In this document: piece after piece, positions 26,623 through 36,400 of the stretch
How the letters are laid out: each line of letters starts with the position of its first letter
Position numbering within the stretch: position 1 is the first letter of the stretch
Assembly: GCA_022842065.1 (NCBI GenBank)
Contig: JALHQH010000037.1
Location: 54,935 to 118,934, forward strand
DNA: 64,000 nt
Reading direction: 5' to 3'
DNA from: Caldilineaceae bacterium
GTDB taxonomy: Bacteria; Chloroflexota; Anaerolineae; Caldilineales; Caldilineaceae
Notes under the pieces: model-generated
Database searches by the model: none
What the model was told of the DNA's origin: nothing
Seen by the model: only the letters and a program-made list of their open reading frames with translations
Position numbers and translations under genes: made by a program

Positions 26623-27690
26623 ATGTCTACATCGACCAAACACCCTTTGCTCACCACTGATCCTAGCTTGGCGCTTTTTACTGAACTGCTAAGCGTCCCA
26701 TCGCCTTCCGGTTATGAAACCCAACTAGCCACGATTGTCCGCACCAAGCTGGATGCGCTGGGCTATGCGCACACAACCGACAGCGCCGGCAATGTGTTGG
26801 TGCGGCTAGATGGGCAAAAGCCCGATACACCTTTGCTTTGTCTGGCTTCGCACATGGATGAGATCGGCTTTGTGGTCACCAAAATCGAAAATGACGGCAG
26901 CCTGCGTGTGATGCGCTCCGGCGGGCTCTACCCGTGGAAACAGGGCGAAGGGCCGGTTGAAGTATTGGGTGATCATGGCTCGATTATCGGCGTGTTGGGC
27001 ATGGGGTCGACCCACACGGCGACTGGCACCAAAGCAATTGAATGGAGCGATGTGCGCATCTTGACCGGTTTAATGCCAAGCGAGTTAGCTGCAGTTGGCG
27101 TTCATCCTGGTTCCCCCGGTGTACCAACACGCGACGTGGTCGGGCCGGTGATCTTTGGTAATGAAGCCGATCCACTCGTTGGGGCGTGGACCTTTGATGA
27201 CCGCATGGGCGTAGTGATGTTGTTGCGCATCCTCACGATTTTGCAGGAACAGGGATTACAGCCAGTTCGTCCCACGCTGATTGCCTTTACGGTCTGTGAA
27301 GAGGTCGGTGGCTTGGGGGCGAAGATCGTCGCTCAACGCGAACAGCCAGAGACCTTTATCGCGGTCGACGGTTCCCCGATCCCGCCGGGCGCGCCGTTGC
27401 AAATCGATGGCCGCCCCGGCATCTGGAGCCGCGACCGGCTGGCCCCGTATGACGCCGGGCTGTTGCAGGATCTGATGGCCGCAGCCGCACGCGTCGGCAC
27501 GCAACTGCAACCTGTTGCCTATGACAGTGCGGCGAGTGATGCCAGTTTGGTTTTCGCCGCCGGCTTTGCCCAGCGCATCGCCTGCGTGGGCCATGTGCGC
27601 GAAAACAGTCATGGCTACGAGGTGGCACGGGCGACAGTCTTTGAAAATTCGGTGCGCACATTGGTCGAGTTTGTGACGACGTGGGGGTGA
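26623..27690 (+). CDS. M42-family aminopeptidase/endoglucanase-like metallopeptidase
   Basis: The protein has 355 residues. The two-metal site of M42 is complete: His77 and Asp79 in ASHMDEIGF, the bridging Asp at 192/193 in TFDDRMG, Glu226/Glu227 in CEEVGG, Asp249 in VDGS, and His in NSHGYE near 329. The length is normal. These enzymes form large cytoplasmic tetrahedral complexes that trim peptides. Some members are annotated as endoglucanase M for historical reasons. Confidence 0.94.
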   Translation: MSTSTKHPLLTTDPSLALFTELLSVPSPSGYETQLATIVRTKLDALGYAHTTDSAGNVLVRLDGQKPDTPLLCLASHMDEIGFVVTKIENDGSLRVMRSGGLYPWKQGEGPVEVLGDHGSIIGVLGMGSTHTATGTKAIEWSDVRILTGLMPSELAAVGVHPGSPGVPTRDVVGPVIFGNEADPLVGAWTFDDRMGVVMLLRILTILQEQGLQPVRPTLIAFTVCEEVGGLGAKIVAQREQPETFIAVDGSPIPPGAPLQIDGRPGIWSRDRLAPYDAGLLQDLMAAAARVGTQLQPVAYDSAASDASLVFAAGFAQRIACVGHVRENSHGYEVARATVFENSVRTLVEFVTTWG

Positions 27691-27859
27691 AGTTGGTGTA
27701 AAACTTGAGGTGCAAGTGTGCGAAGAGAAATACTTGCATCCAAACTGGATTAGAGTTACATTATGGTGTAGTGTTTGAGTTGACCCCTGAGATAACAGTC
27801 ACCTTGAGCAGGCGGAATTTTGGTGACTAGCATAATGGTTAGAATTAAAGGATAGATGA

Positions 27860-28657
27860 ATGGCATCACCATTTCCTGGTATGGATCCCTTTTGGGAAGC
27901 CGCCGATCACTGGCGTGGATTTCACAACCTGCTGGCGGCAGAGATTCTGCGGCGGCTAAATCCATTGCTGGTGCCCAAATATTACGCCGACATCGAAGTA
28001 CATGCGGCGCTGGAAGAGATTACCATCGGTCAGAGTCATCATATTTATCCCGATGTAGCTGTGTTGGAACGGCAACCACAACTTAGGGACCCAGCAACAG
28101 TGACATCAGCGCGGACGGCGACCCTAAAAGCGCCGCTCAAACGGGTGATCGAGATCCCAGAACAATTTAAGCTGCGTGCGGTCCGGGTCTACGAAACGGC
28201 ATCCAACCTACTAGTCACGACCATTGAAGTTCTCTCGCCGGCTAATAAAAATGGCGAAGGGCTGCGTGAATATCAACGCAAGCGCTCTAGATTGTTGCGC
28301 GCTGATATCCATTTAGTCGAGATCGATCTGCTACGCGGTGGGCAACGACCGGGCCGTGAGGTCGCTGAGCCACCACTCGACACTGATTATGTGGTTGTTG
28401 TCAATCGGGCGGATAACCAAAACCTGCGCACTTCAGAGATTTGGCCGGTTGCGCTGAACGAAGCACTGCCGCAAATTCCGATTCCACTCATCCCACCGGA
28501 TCAGGATGTTGTCCTCGACTTGGCAGCAGTTTTTACGCAGATTTACAACGATGCTTATTATGGTTTGAGGGTTGACTATTGCGCGCCGGTGCCATCACCG
28601 CACTTACGCCCAGAAATAGCGACGTGGTGGCGACAAGTGACAGTGCTGCCGAAGTGA
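27860..28657 (+). CDS. DUF4058 family protein
   Basis: The protein has 265 residues. ATG 27860 follows AAAGGA. The start SPFPGMDPFWE, IYPDVAV and IEVLSPANKNGEGLREYQRKR are the signatures of DUF4058, common in Cyanobacteria, Chloroflexota and Planctomycetes. The IEVLSPANK block looks like a restriction-endonuclease-type core, as in Uma2 proteins, but function is unknown. The recX promoter overlaps its last codons. Confidence 0.9.
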   Translation: MASPFPGMDPFWEAADHWRGFHNLLAAEILRRLNPLLVPKYYADIEVHAALEEITIGQSHHIYPDVAVLERQPQLRDPATVTSARTATLKAPLKRVIEIPEQFKLRAVRVYETASNLLVTTIEVLSPANKNGEGLREYQRKRSRLLRADIHLVEIDLLRGGQRPGREVAEPPLDTDYVVVVNRADNQNLRTSEIWPVALNEALPQIPIPLIPPDQDVVLDLAAVFTQIYNDAYYGLRVDYCAPVPSPHLRPEIATWWRQVTVLPK

Positions 28658-28666
28658 TGTTATAAT
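28637..28666 (+). promoter_or_regulatory. Promoter for a leaderless recX transcript
   Basis: GTGACA (28637-28642), 18 bases, then TATAAT (28661-28666) with TG one base before it (extended -10). The expected transcript start falls at about 28673, next to the ATG at 28674, which has no ribosome binding site. Confidence 0.55.
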
Positions 28667-28673
28667 AACTGTT

Positions 28674-29348
28674 ATGAACGATACACCCAAACCAAAACCC
28701 GGCACCATTACCCGGCTGCAGATCCAGCAGAAGAACAAAGAGCGGGTCAACGTCTTTTTGAATGACGAGTATGCCTTCTCGCTCGATCTGATGTTGGCAA
28801 TGGGGCTGAAGAAGGGGCAAACGCTCAGCAGCGCCGAGATTACCGCGCTGCAGGCCGATGACGAAGTCAAACGGGCCTATGCCGCCGCAATCAATCTGCT
28901 TGGCTACCGAGCGCGCAGCCAGACCGAAGTGGAACAGCGCCTAAAGCAGCGCGAATTTAGCGTGCCGGCCATTGCCCAGACCGTCGAACGGTTACAGAGC
29001 GAAGGCCACCTGGATGACGCCAGCTTTGGTCAACTGTGGATCGAGAGCCGCCAACGCTCCAGTCCCCGCGGCACCCGCGCCCTGCGCTACGAACTGCGCC
29101 AGAAAGGGATCGATCCGACGGTGATCGATGCGGTGATCGACCACACGGCAATCGATGAGACCGCAGCAGCCTGGGCAGCCATCGCGCCCAAACTCGACCG
29201 CTGGCGTGTCCTCGAACGTTTCCCCTTTCAGCAGAAGATCGGCGGCTTTCTCGCCCGCCGCGGCTTTGGCCACGATGCCGTGCGCGCCGTCGTCGACCGA
29301 GCCTGGCAGCAGTTACTAGCCGAGCAAGCAGAAGAAGAGGAAGGGTAG
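28674..29348 (+). CDS. recX: Regulatory protein RecX
   Basis: The protein has 224 residues. The three-helix RecX repeats are seen in AAINLLGYRARSQTEVEQRL, LQSEGHLDDASFGQLWIESR and a last degenerate repeat FPFQQKIGGFLARRGFGHDAV. RecX binds RecA filaments and limits recombination. An N-terminal beta-rich stretch (ITRLQIQQKNKERVNVFLND) is usual for the longer Gram-positive-type members. No recA is in the window. Translation may be leaderless. Confidence 0.92.
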   Translation: MNDTPKPKPGTITRLQIQQKNKERVNVFLNDEYAFSLDLMLAMGLKKGQTLSSAEITALQADDEVKRAYAAAINLLGYRARSQTEVEQRLKQREFSVPAIAQTVERLQSEGHLDDASFGQLWIESRQRSSPRGTRALRYELRQKGIDPTVIDAVIDHTAIDETAAAWAAIAPKLDRWRVLERFPFQQKIGGFLARRGFGHDAVRAVVDRAWQQLLAEQAEEEEG

Positions 29349-29351
29349 TAA

Positions 29352-29506
29352 ACTGTCAGCTAAGTTCTGCTAGATTAGCCACGGAGTGGCGGCAGAAGGT
29401 AGCCTAGCCTTTTAAGGCTGGGGTCCAGCGGATCCGCAGGTTGAAACCTGCGGCTACCATCAGTCGCCACTCCGTGGCTAATTCCGCAAAACTTAGCTGC
29501 CACTGT
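29352..29506. repeat. 155-bp palindromic dispersed repeat (CACGGAGTG family)
   Basis: Outer arms containing GTCAGCTAAGTT and inner arms TAGCCACGGAGTGGCGGC with their complements form a long imperfect hairpin. The inner arm is also found at about 10178-10200. It lies between recX and the GNAT-nitrilase gene. Confidence 0.75.
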
Positions 29507-29594
29507 ACTAGCCGATCCAACCAGCTCATGCCGCCGATCATTAACCATTTTCAATTAATTATTTTCCCGCCTTGCCACCAGCCAAAGCAGCCCA

Positions 29595-31199
29595 ATGACC
29601 AAGCAGCCAACCAGCTCATCAGCCAAAACCAAAGCGCCCCGCCGCCCGCGCATTCTTGCGCGCATGTGGACCATCGATGACATCCCCGCGGTGATCGAGT
29701 GTCACCGCGCCGCCTATCCCGAGTATCCCGAAGAAGCTTATTACACGCAACGCTTCTACGAGATGCAATTTGCCGCTTTTCCCGAAGGGCAGGTCCTCGC
29801 CGAAATTGAGGGCAAGGTGGTGGGTTATGCCACATCGATCATTGTCCAGCTCGATGATAATACCCATGCCTACAACTACGAGGAGATCACCGGCGCGGGC
29901 ACCTTTAGCAGTCACGATCCCAGCGGTGATACCCTTTACGGGGCGGACATTGCGGTTGATCCCCAATATCGGGGCATGGGCGTTGCCGCCAAACTCTATG
30001 AACAGCGCAAACGGCTGCTCAAACGGTACAACTTGCGGCGCATGGTGGCCTATGGGCGCATCCCCGGCTACAACGCGCTCGCCGGCAAGATGACCGCCGA
30101 AGAGTATGTGCAAAAGGTGATTGGGGGCGAACTCAAGGATTCATCTCTCCAAGCGCACATCAAGGCCGGGTATGAAGTCAAACGGGTGATGCTCGACTTT
30201 CTGTGGGACGATTCGAGCCTCAACTATTCGACCTGGCTGGAGATGCCCAACCCCGATTTTCAATCGGCCAAACGCCAGATCGCGGCGGCCCCGCTGCAAC
30301 GGCCGGTGCGCAAGATTCGCGTCTGTGCCGCTCAATATTACATGCGCCCGATCCGCTACTGGGACGAGTTCGAGCAGACGGTGATGTTTTTTGTCGACAC
30401 GGCCAACACCTATCACTGTCACTTTCTACTCTTTCCCGAACTCTTTACCGTGCAGCTTTTCAGTCTGATGCCCTCGGACATCGACAGCCGCAACGCGATC
30501 CGCCAACTGGCTGGCATGGCCGAACGCTACAACGATCTCTTTATCAAAGCCGCGGTTGACCACGGCCTCTACATCATTGCCGGCTCGCACCCCGTGGTGC
30601 GCGACGATGATGTTTACAATGTCGCCCATCTCTTCACGCCCAGCGGCAATGTCTATACGCAGGACGCCCTGCATGTCCCGCCGATCGAGCGTGAAGATTT
30701 CGGCTTTGAACCAGGCGAGGAGATCAAGGTCTTTGACACGCCGCTGGCGCGCATCGCCATTCTGGTCTCGTATGACATCGAATTTCCCGAACTGGCGCGG
30801 CTGGTGACCCTGGCCGGGGCCGAGGTCTTTTTTGTCCCCTACAGCACCGATGAGAAGAAAGCCTATGATCGCGTGCGTTACACCGCCCAGGCGCGCGCCA
30901 TCGAAAACTCGGTCTACACGGTGATGGCGGGCAATGTGGGCAACCTGCCGACCGTCAAAAACTATCTGATCAACTATGGTCAAGCCGCCGTCTTTACGCC
31001 CAGCGACTTTGCCTTTCCGCCCAGCGCCACCGCGGGCGAAGCCGAACCGAATGTCGAAACCGTAGTGATCACCGACCTCGACCTGACTAGCCTGCAACAA
31101 CAGCGCGATTACTCGCGCGCCCGTCATCTCTATGACCGCCGCTTGGATCTCTATGACGTGCGCGCGAAGAAGAATATTAAGATTATTCGGACGGAGTAG
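29595..31199 (+). CDS. GNAT acetyltransferase fused to a nitrilase-fold domain lacking catalytic Cys and Lys
   Basis: The protein has 534 residues. Residues about 20-215 are a GNAT domain (VDPQYRGMGVAAKLYEQRK is the acetyl-CoA loop). Residues about 240-510 are a carbon-nitrogen hydrolase fold. In active nitrilases the triad is Glu-Lys-Cys. Here Glu282 (FPELF) is kept, but the Lys before HL is Ala358 (QDALHVPP) and the Cys before YD is Ser392 (LVSYDIEFPEL). The fusion itself is a known family resembling Bacillus YhcX. The acetyltransferase half looks intact, so this member may use the second domain for binding rather than hydrolysis. The Ser could in principle act as a nucleophile. Confidence 0.88.
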   Translation: MTKQPTSSSAKTKAPRRPRILARMWTIDDIPAVIECHRAAYPEYPEEAYYTQRFYEMQFAAFPEGQVLAEIEGKVVGYATSIIVQLDDNTHAYNYEEITGAGTFSSHDPSGDTLYGADIAVDPQYRGMGVAAKLYEQRKRLLKRYNLRRMVAYGRIPGYNALAGKMTAEEYVQKVIGGELKDSSLQAHIKAGYEVKRVMLDFLWDDSSLNYSTWLEMPNPDFQSAKRQIAAAPLQRPVRKIRVCAAQYYMRPIRYWDEFEQTVMFFVDTANTYHCHFLLFPELFTVQLFSLMPSDIDSRNAIRQLAGMAERYNDLFIKAAVDHGLYIIAGSHPVVRDDDVYNVAHLFTPSGNVYTQDALHVPPIEREDFGFEPGEEIKVFDTPLARIAILVSYDIEFPELARLVTLAGAEVFFVPYSTDEKKAYDRVRYTAQARAIENSVYTVMAGNVGNLPTVKNYLINYGQAAVFTPSDFAFPPSATAGEAEPNVETVVITDLDLTSLQQQRDYSRARHLYDRRLDLYDVRAKKNIKIIRTE

Positions 31200-31240
31200 A
31201 GATACGAGACTTGGAGATACGAGACACGAGACCACGCGAC
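31200..31240. repeat. GATACGAGAC-type short repeats
   Basis: Several copies of (G)ATACGAGAC/ACACGAGAC lie after the fusion gene stop. The same word makes the arms of the larger palindrome at 43370-43437. Confidence 0.55.
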
Positions 31241-31299
31241 TTCACGACTAAACGCCTTTTTGACTTGGTAATCCTGCAGCAACCCGAAATGAGTATTGA

Positions 31300-31797
31300 A
31301 TGACTACACCCCGTTTACTCGCCCACAGCTACTGTTCTTACTGCGGTCAACCCTATGGCACCGATGCGGTCTGGCCGCGCCATTGTCGCCACTGTGACAA
31401 TATCACCTATCGCAATCCACTGCCGGTGGCGGTGGTTTTGCAGCCGGTGGATGGCGGCGTGTTGACGGTGCGCCGCACGATTGAGCCGCGCAAGGGGTGG
31501 TTGGCACTGCCTGGTGGTTATATCGACTGGGGTGAAACGTGGCAAGAGGCTGGGGCGCGTGAGGTGTGGGAAGAAGCGGGGATCCGGATCGACCCGGCCG
31601 GCTTGCGCGAGATACGGGTCTTTAGTGCCAGCAATTCCACGCTGATGATTGTCGCCCAGGCCACACCTTTGACCCTGGCCGATCTACCCGAGTTTGTTGT
31701 CAACAGCGAGGCCAGTGAACGGGTGATTCTGACTGCGCCAGAGGAGTTGGCCTTTCCGCTCCATACCGAAATTTTGACGGCGTTCTTGAATGGTTGA
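31300..31797 (+). CDS. Nudix hydrolase with N-terminal zinc ribbon (paralogue)
   Basis: The protein has 165 residues. Cys 12, 15, 29 and 32 form a zinc ribbon. The Nudix box runs from Gly73 to Ile95 with Glu79, Arg87, Glu88, Glu91 and Glu92 in place. It shares its layout with the protein at 13187-13711 but is diverged. It hydrolyses a nucleoside diphosphate derivative. A 30-base piece closely resembling its zinc-ribbon codons occurs at 37170-37200. Confidence 0.9.
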   Translation: MTTPRLLAHSYCSYCGQPYGTDAVWPRHCRHCDNITYRNPLPVAVVLQPVDGGVLTVRRTIEPRKGWLALPGGYIDWGETWQEAGAREVWEEAGIRIDPAGLREIRVFSASNSTLMIVAQATPLTLADLPEFVVNSEASERVILTAPEELAFPLHTEILTAFLNG

Positions 31798-31806
31798 TTT
31801 GGTTTT

Positions 31807-32046
31807 CTACAACAGCATCACTGTACGCACTCTGATTTCATTGCCGTCAAGCTTATAGACCACGGCATGACCCTGAATGCGCCAGACGTACATGTTGTCG
31901 GGTATCGCGGCAGACTCTCCCGCGACTGGGATGCCACCCGTGAAGACTAAGCCTTCCACGGCAACCTGTAGCTCGAAAGTCAGTTCACCATTGTCGAAAA
32001 AATAATTACTGACTTCCCGATCAAGCTTGATCCGCACCATCGCCAT
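31807..32046 (-). CDS. Putative toxin of a Phd/YefM-type toxin-antitoxin pair
   Basis: The protein has 79 residues from ATG 32046, overlapping the antitoxin's end by 26 bases. An alternative ATG is at 32040. It has a beta-rich, small basic/acidic mix ending IQGHAVVYKLDGNEIRVRTVMLL, a pattern like the last strands of RelE/ParE-type toxins, though the usual catalytic residues cannot be placed. The call rests on the gene pairing. It may instead be a noncanonical partner. Confidence 0.55.
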   Translation of the reverse strand: MAMVRIKLDREVSNYFFDNGELTFELQVAVEGLVFTGGIPVAGESAAIPDNMYVWRIQGHAVVYKLDGNEIRVRTVMLL

Positions 32047-32329
32047 ACCGTTCTGCCATTCTGGCTTTGTGCTCCTCCAATGTGAACGTTGGGCTATCTT
32101 CAGCTTCTTTGCGGTAAGCCGCTGCAATGGCCCGGATCTCAACTTCGGTAAAGCGGCGTTCGGCCAATTGTGCTTCGCGCCGGTTCCAATCTTCGGGAGA
32201 AACAAGCACGGCAATTGAACGACCATTCTGGGTTAAAAGCATCGGCCGCTGCGCAATTTTTTTGACGACCTCGTTTGGTCCAGTTTTCAAATCAGAGATG
32301 GGGACAGCTTCTAACGCTAGTTGCATCAT
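32021..32329 (-). CDS. Phd/YefM-family antitoxin
   Basis: The protein has 102 residues. The N-terminal Phd fold is seen in ISDLKTGPNEVVKKIAQRP, MLLTQNGRSIAVLVSPEDW. A charged C-terminal tail (TFTLEEHKARMAERYGDG) should wrap the toxin. Two adjacent ATGs (32329, 32326) follow AAGGAAG; the second has better spacing. As in other such operons it probably represses its own promoter upstream. Confidence 0.88.
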   Translation of the reverse strand: MMQLALEAVPISDLKTGPNEVVKKIAQRPMLLTQNGRSIAVLVSPEDWNRREAQLAERRFTEVEIRAIAAAYRKEAEDSPTFTLEEHKARMAERYGDGADQA

Positions 32330-32828
32330 TACTTCCTTTACAATAGACCATATAAATATTTTTACAGTCCGATTCTATCACTGCTTTGTTGAGCTGTCAA
32401 TTAGGAATTGAGGCGGGGGCTAGAATTTAGCCAAGCCCGGCTAGCGCAGATTGACGCTGCTGCTAAATAAAACCACCCAAAGTTTAATTATTTCTTACAA
32501 ATCGCAATTAAGGTGGAATTACAATACCATTTACGATCTGGTATTCTATCGCTATTCCTAAGCTGAACAAGCCAGCACCCAAAACTTTCTACCGCGGAAG
32601 CGCCAAGAAGTGCGAAGTATTTCTTTCGGGTCCCTTTGCGTGAACCAACAAAACTAGCGAGAAAGACGATAGGGTTTGGATAGCTCAGCGATAGGTAAAG
32701 TGTGATATCGTAAGCATACCCCTAGTTAGTAAACCCATTGTGCAACGCAATCACCAAACGCACGAAAGGAGCAGCAACCGCAAGATCAGCAAACCGATTC
32801 AGCTCAATTGTTCGCGAAAGGAAAGCTT
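32330..32828. other. 499-bp AT-rich gap
   Basis: No gene is seen. It must contain the antitoxin promoter (leftward) and the promoter of the lipoprotein/subtilase genes (rightward). A small inverted pair AATACCA/TGGTATT (32523-32529, 32539-32545) may be an operator. Confidence 0.5.
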
Positions 32829-33380
32829 ATGTACCCATCACCGTTCAAATGTTGTATCACCATGCTCTGCTTGCTCATCACCATGAGCGCCTGTCAACCG
32901 ATTCAGCCATTGCCAACCCCACTGCCAACACCAGAGGCATTGTCCTTTGAGACAATCGCGGCAGGCCAAGCCTACACCGCAGACAATGTCTTACTGTGGC
33001 CTGATCGAGAGCCTGGCTTGTTCGTGATTGCCGGTGCCGCCGACGTAGACGGCGTGCGGCCGTATCTGCGCCCTGAGATTGCCGATACGCTCGCCCAACT
33101 GGACTTTACCGACCACTTTGCCCTGCTTGCTTTTGATGGTTGGAAGGGGGCCCTCTATCAAGATTTCCAGATTCAAACGGTGAGCCGTCAGGACGCGGAA
33201 GTCTTGATTGTTGCGCAACCCAATCACAAACCCGGCGAGGCTGGTTCTGAGGTTGTGACATCGCTCTACCAGCTCATCAAAGTCTCTAAAAATAGCACTT
33301 GGAACCAGACCATCCGCTTCAAGCTTTATTTTGATCCGTCACAAGCAGCAGTAGTGACGATTGAGACATATGTACCCTAA
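32829..33380 (+). CDS. Hypothetical lipoprotein
   Basis: The protein has 183 residues. ATG 32829 follows AAAGGAAA; the upstream in-frame ATG (32808) lacks this. The signal ends in TMSAC, a lipobox, followed by a Pro/Thr-rich spacer. The globular part (FALLAFDGWKGALYQDFQIQTVSR) is not recognised. It ends 27 bases before the subtilase start and is likely co-transcribed, so it may be an accessory or inhibitor of that protease; this is inference. Confidence 0.75.
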   Translation: MYPSPFKCCITMLCLLITMSACQPIQPLPTPLPTPEALSFETIAAGQAYTADNVLLWPDREPGLFVIAGAADVDGVRPYLRPEIADTLAQLDFTDHFALLAFDGWKGALYQDFQIQTVSRQDAEVLIVAQPNHKPGEAGSEVVTSLYQLIKVSKNSTWNQTIRFKLYFDPSQAAVVTIETYVP

Positions 33381-33407
33381 CTTATACTCTACACGAGGAA
33401 GGTGATT

Positions 33408-36400
33408 ATGCAGCTCTGTAATCCAATTAAACGTGCAACCTTGCTTACCCTTTTGCTTGGCTTAGCAATATTCATTGGGGGGGGGCAAACTATTTGCACC
33501 AACATATGCCCAAGAAGCTACGCCGCTTGATTCACCCCTTCCAACCTCAACTCCTGTTATCTCTCCCTATGGTCAGACAGCCCTAGCCTTTGTAGCTGAA
33601 AAATACGCAGTGCCGGTCGAACACCTGCTGATCGAGTATGAGCTTGAAACGCCCTATCCCCATAGTGGCCGTAACTTTCACTATTTCAAAATCGCCAACA
33701 CTCGTGACGCGCAGTGGACAACCTATAGTCTATCGGTCGAAACCACAACCGGTGCGATTGAAGAGGATCTTGCCGTACTTGAGGAGGCAGAACGCGCAGC
33801 CTATGTGATCAAATATGGCAAAATGGAGCCGGCACTGTGGGAGCGCCTACAACAAGTTACCGATGATACTGTTTTGCCGGTAGCGATTTGGGTTGCCGGT
33901 CGACCCACCCGCACCGATGAAGAGCTTTTGGCGATCCTTGCCGCTGAATTTCCCGAAGCAGGGAAAGCCATGACCGCAGGAGCTAAACCGATCGAGGTCG
34001 AGAACCCTGAGCTTTCGCTGCGCATTCAACAGCGCTATGAAGAATTGATCAACGCGAATGTTACTGGGCGTCGCCAACCGGTCGAAGCGTGGTTGACCGA
34101 ACAAGGGTACCGCTTCGAGCGCATCGAAGGGATGCCCTCATTCACAGCAAAGCTAACCAAAGCGGCGCTGCAAAAACTTGCACAGTTGGACGGTGTAGGG
34201 TTGCTTTATCTCATTGAGGCCGAAGCTGTACCTGAAGGATTAGACATTGCAACCGCCAGTGACCGGGTGACGACGCTCTGGCAACGTGGTTTGAGTGGCA
34301 ATGGAATGAAAGTGGCAATGCTTGATGTTAATCGAATCAACCCCAACTGTTTAACTATTATTGCGACTAAAGCTATCACACTACCATTCGCTGATCATGC
34401 TACCAAAGTAGCTAATATTGTTGGATGTAATGCACCTCTCTATAAAGGGGTTGCTTACAGTGTCAGCATCGTAGACGGGGGATTTGCGAATACAAACTCT
34501 CAGGCAAACGCAATCAGTTCTTTAAAATGGTCAACAGAACCACCCCAGTATGCAAAGGTAGTTAATGCGAGTGTCGGTTGGGAAGAGGATGGCGATATAC
34601 GTTGGCTAGACAGAGCATTTGACTATTGGAGCAGATTACGCTGGCTTACTGTTGTCAAATCTGCCGGGAATAATGCCACATATATTTCGACTCCTGGCAA
34701 AGCTTGGAATGTGATCACGGTTGGTGGCAGTAATATGCAAGGGACAGTAAATTGGTCGGACGATGGCACGGCTAATTTTTCAAATTACATTGATCCAACC
34801 GGAGGTGCATCCGGCACGGATCGCGAGAAGCCTGAGGTTGTCGCACCCGCCGTCGGCATCATCGCTGAAAATGGTAACGCTGCCGGCGACAGCGGTACCA
34901 GCCTTGCAGCGCCACAGGTGTCCGGCTTGGCGGCGCTGCTCATCCAGCGCAACTCGAATCTCTCCTTTTGGCCGGAAGCCATTAAGGCAATTCTAATGGC
35001 TTCGGCAGTTCACAATATTGAAGGCAACCGAACGCGCAGTGAATATGATGGCGCTGGGGCGATTGATGCTGCCTTGGCCGATCAGGCTGCTCAAATACAG
35101 CAGTCATCCCCAACGGTCCCTTGCAATTCCACCTGTTGGTGGGGCATCTTTACCACGAGCACGAGCCCAAGTCAGGGGAGTTCGTTAAATCGTTATTTTA
35201 ATGCCAATAAAGGTGAGCGCATTCGGGTTGCCATTGTGTGGTCATCCAACGCCGATTCCGATACAAACAACTATAATTTTGACCGCTTGGATACAGATTA
35301 TGATCTGCGCGTCTATGGTACGAGCGGTACGCCGGTTGCGACTTCACTCAGTTTGAAAAACAACTACGAGATCGTCGAATTTGTGGCTGAGGAGACGACA
35401 ACTTATTGGATTGAGGTAAAGAAAGCGGCGGCTACAGAAAGCTACAACTCAGTCGCTATCGCCTGGGTCAAACAAGCCACCTACCTGCCTGATGTCCGCA
35501 AAAGTAGCAGTGGCTGGACGAGCAGCATCTATGTGCGCAATGAGGGTACAGAACCGCGACCGGTACGCATTAACTTTTTTGATCCAAGCGGCAACCCTAA
35601 CTCAGTCTTGAATTCACCGACCAACTTACAGCCAAACGAGCTATGGGCACCTGTTCCCCCTAACAATTGGCAAGGCACAGCCATTGTCGATGGCAATGAA
35701 GATTTGGCGGTGGTCATCCGTAATGACGCAACCGGCCAAGCGACCCTTGACAACGGCTTTCAAGCAGCTGGTGTGGTTGACCCCGCCTTTGCCCAACCGG
35801 CCACGACTCTCTACGGTCCGGCCATCTACGTCAGTAACTCCGGTGGCCTCAATTCCTCGATCTACCTCTATAACCCGAACGCCAACACCGTGAATGGCAC
35901 GCTGAACCTGCTCGCCCGTACTGGCGCTGACCTGAGCCCAATCCCCTTCTCGCTGCTGAAGAATGGCAGCACCACTATATTATTGGGTGGGCCCACTTGG
36001 GTTGGCTCATTGAAGCTAACCGCTAACCTACCAGTAATTGCCAAAGTTACCGAAGGCCAAGGCACCACTGTCATGCGTTCCTATAATGCAACGGCGACCG
36101 GTAATCAACTGATCAATGTGGCGGCTGCTTATAAAAACGACCTTGGCTTTACCAGCAGCGGTCTTGTGATCCAGAACCTAGATTTAACCACCGCGACCAC
36201 AGCGCAAGTGACCTATTGTAATCGCTTGAACAGCACTTGTTACAGTGAAACCACCCCAAGTATCCCCCCACAGCGCGCCTATGGCATCAATGTGGCAACG
36301 ACGACCGCCATTCCAGTGCCGATGTGGAATGGTTCGGTGAAAATCCAAAGTCAGAACAACCTGCCCCTCGCGGTTGCCGTCACCAATGGCAAGAGTGTCG

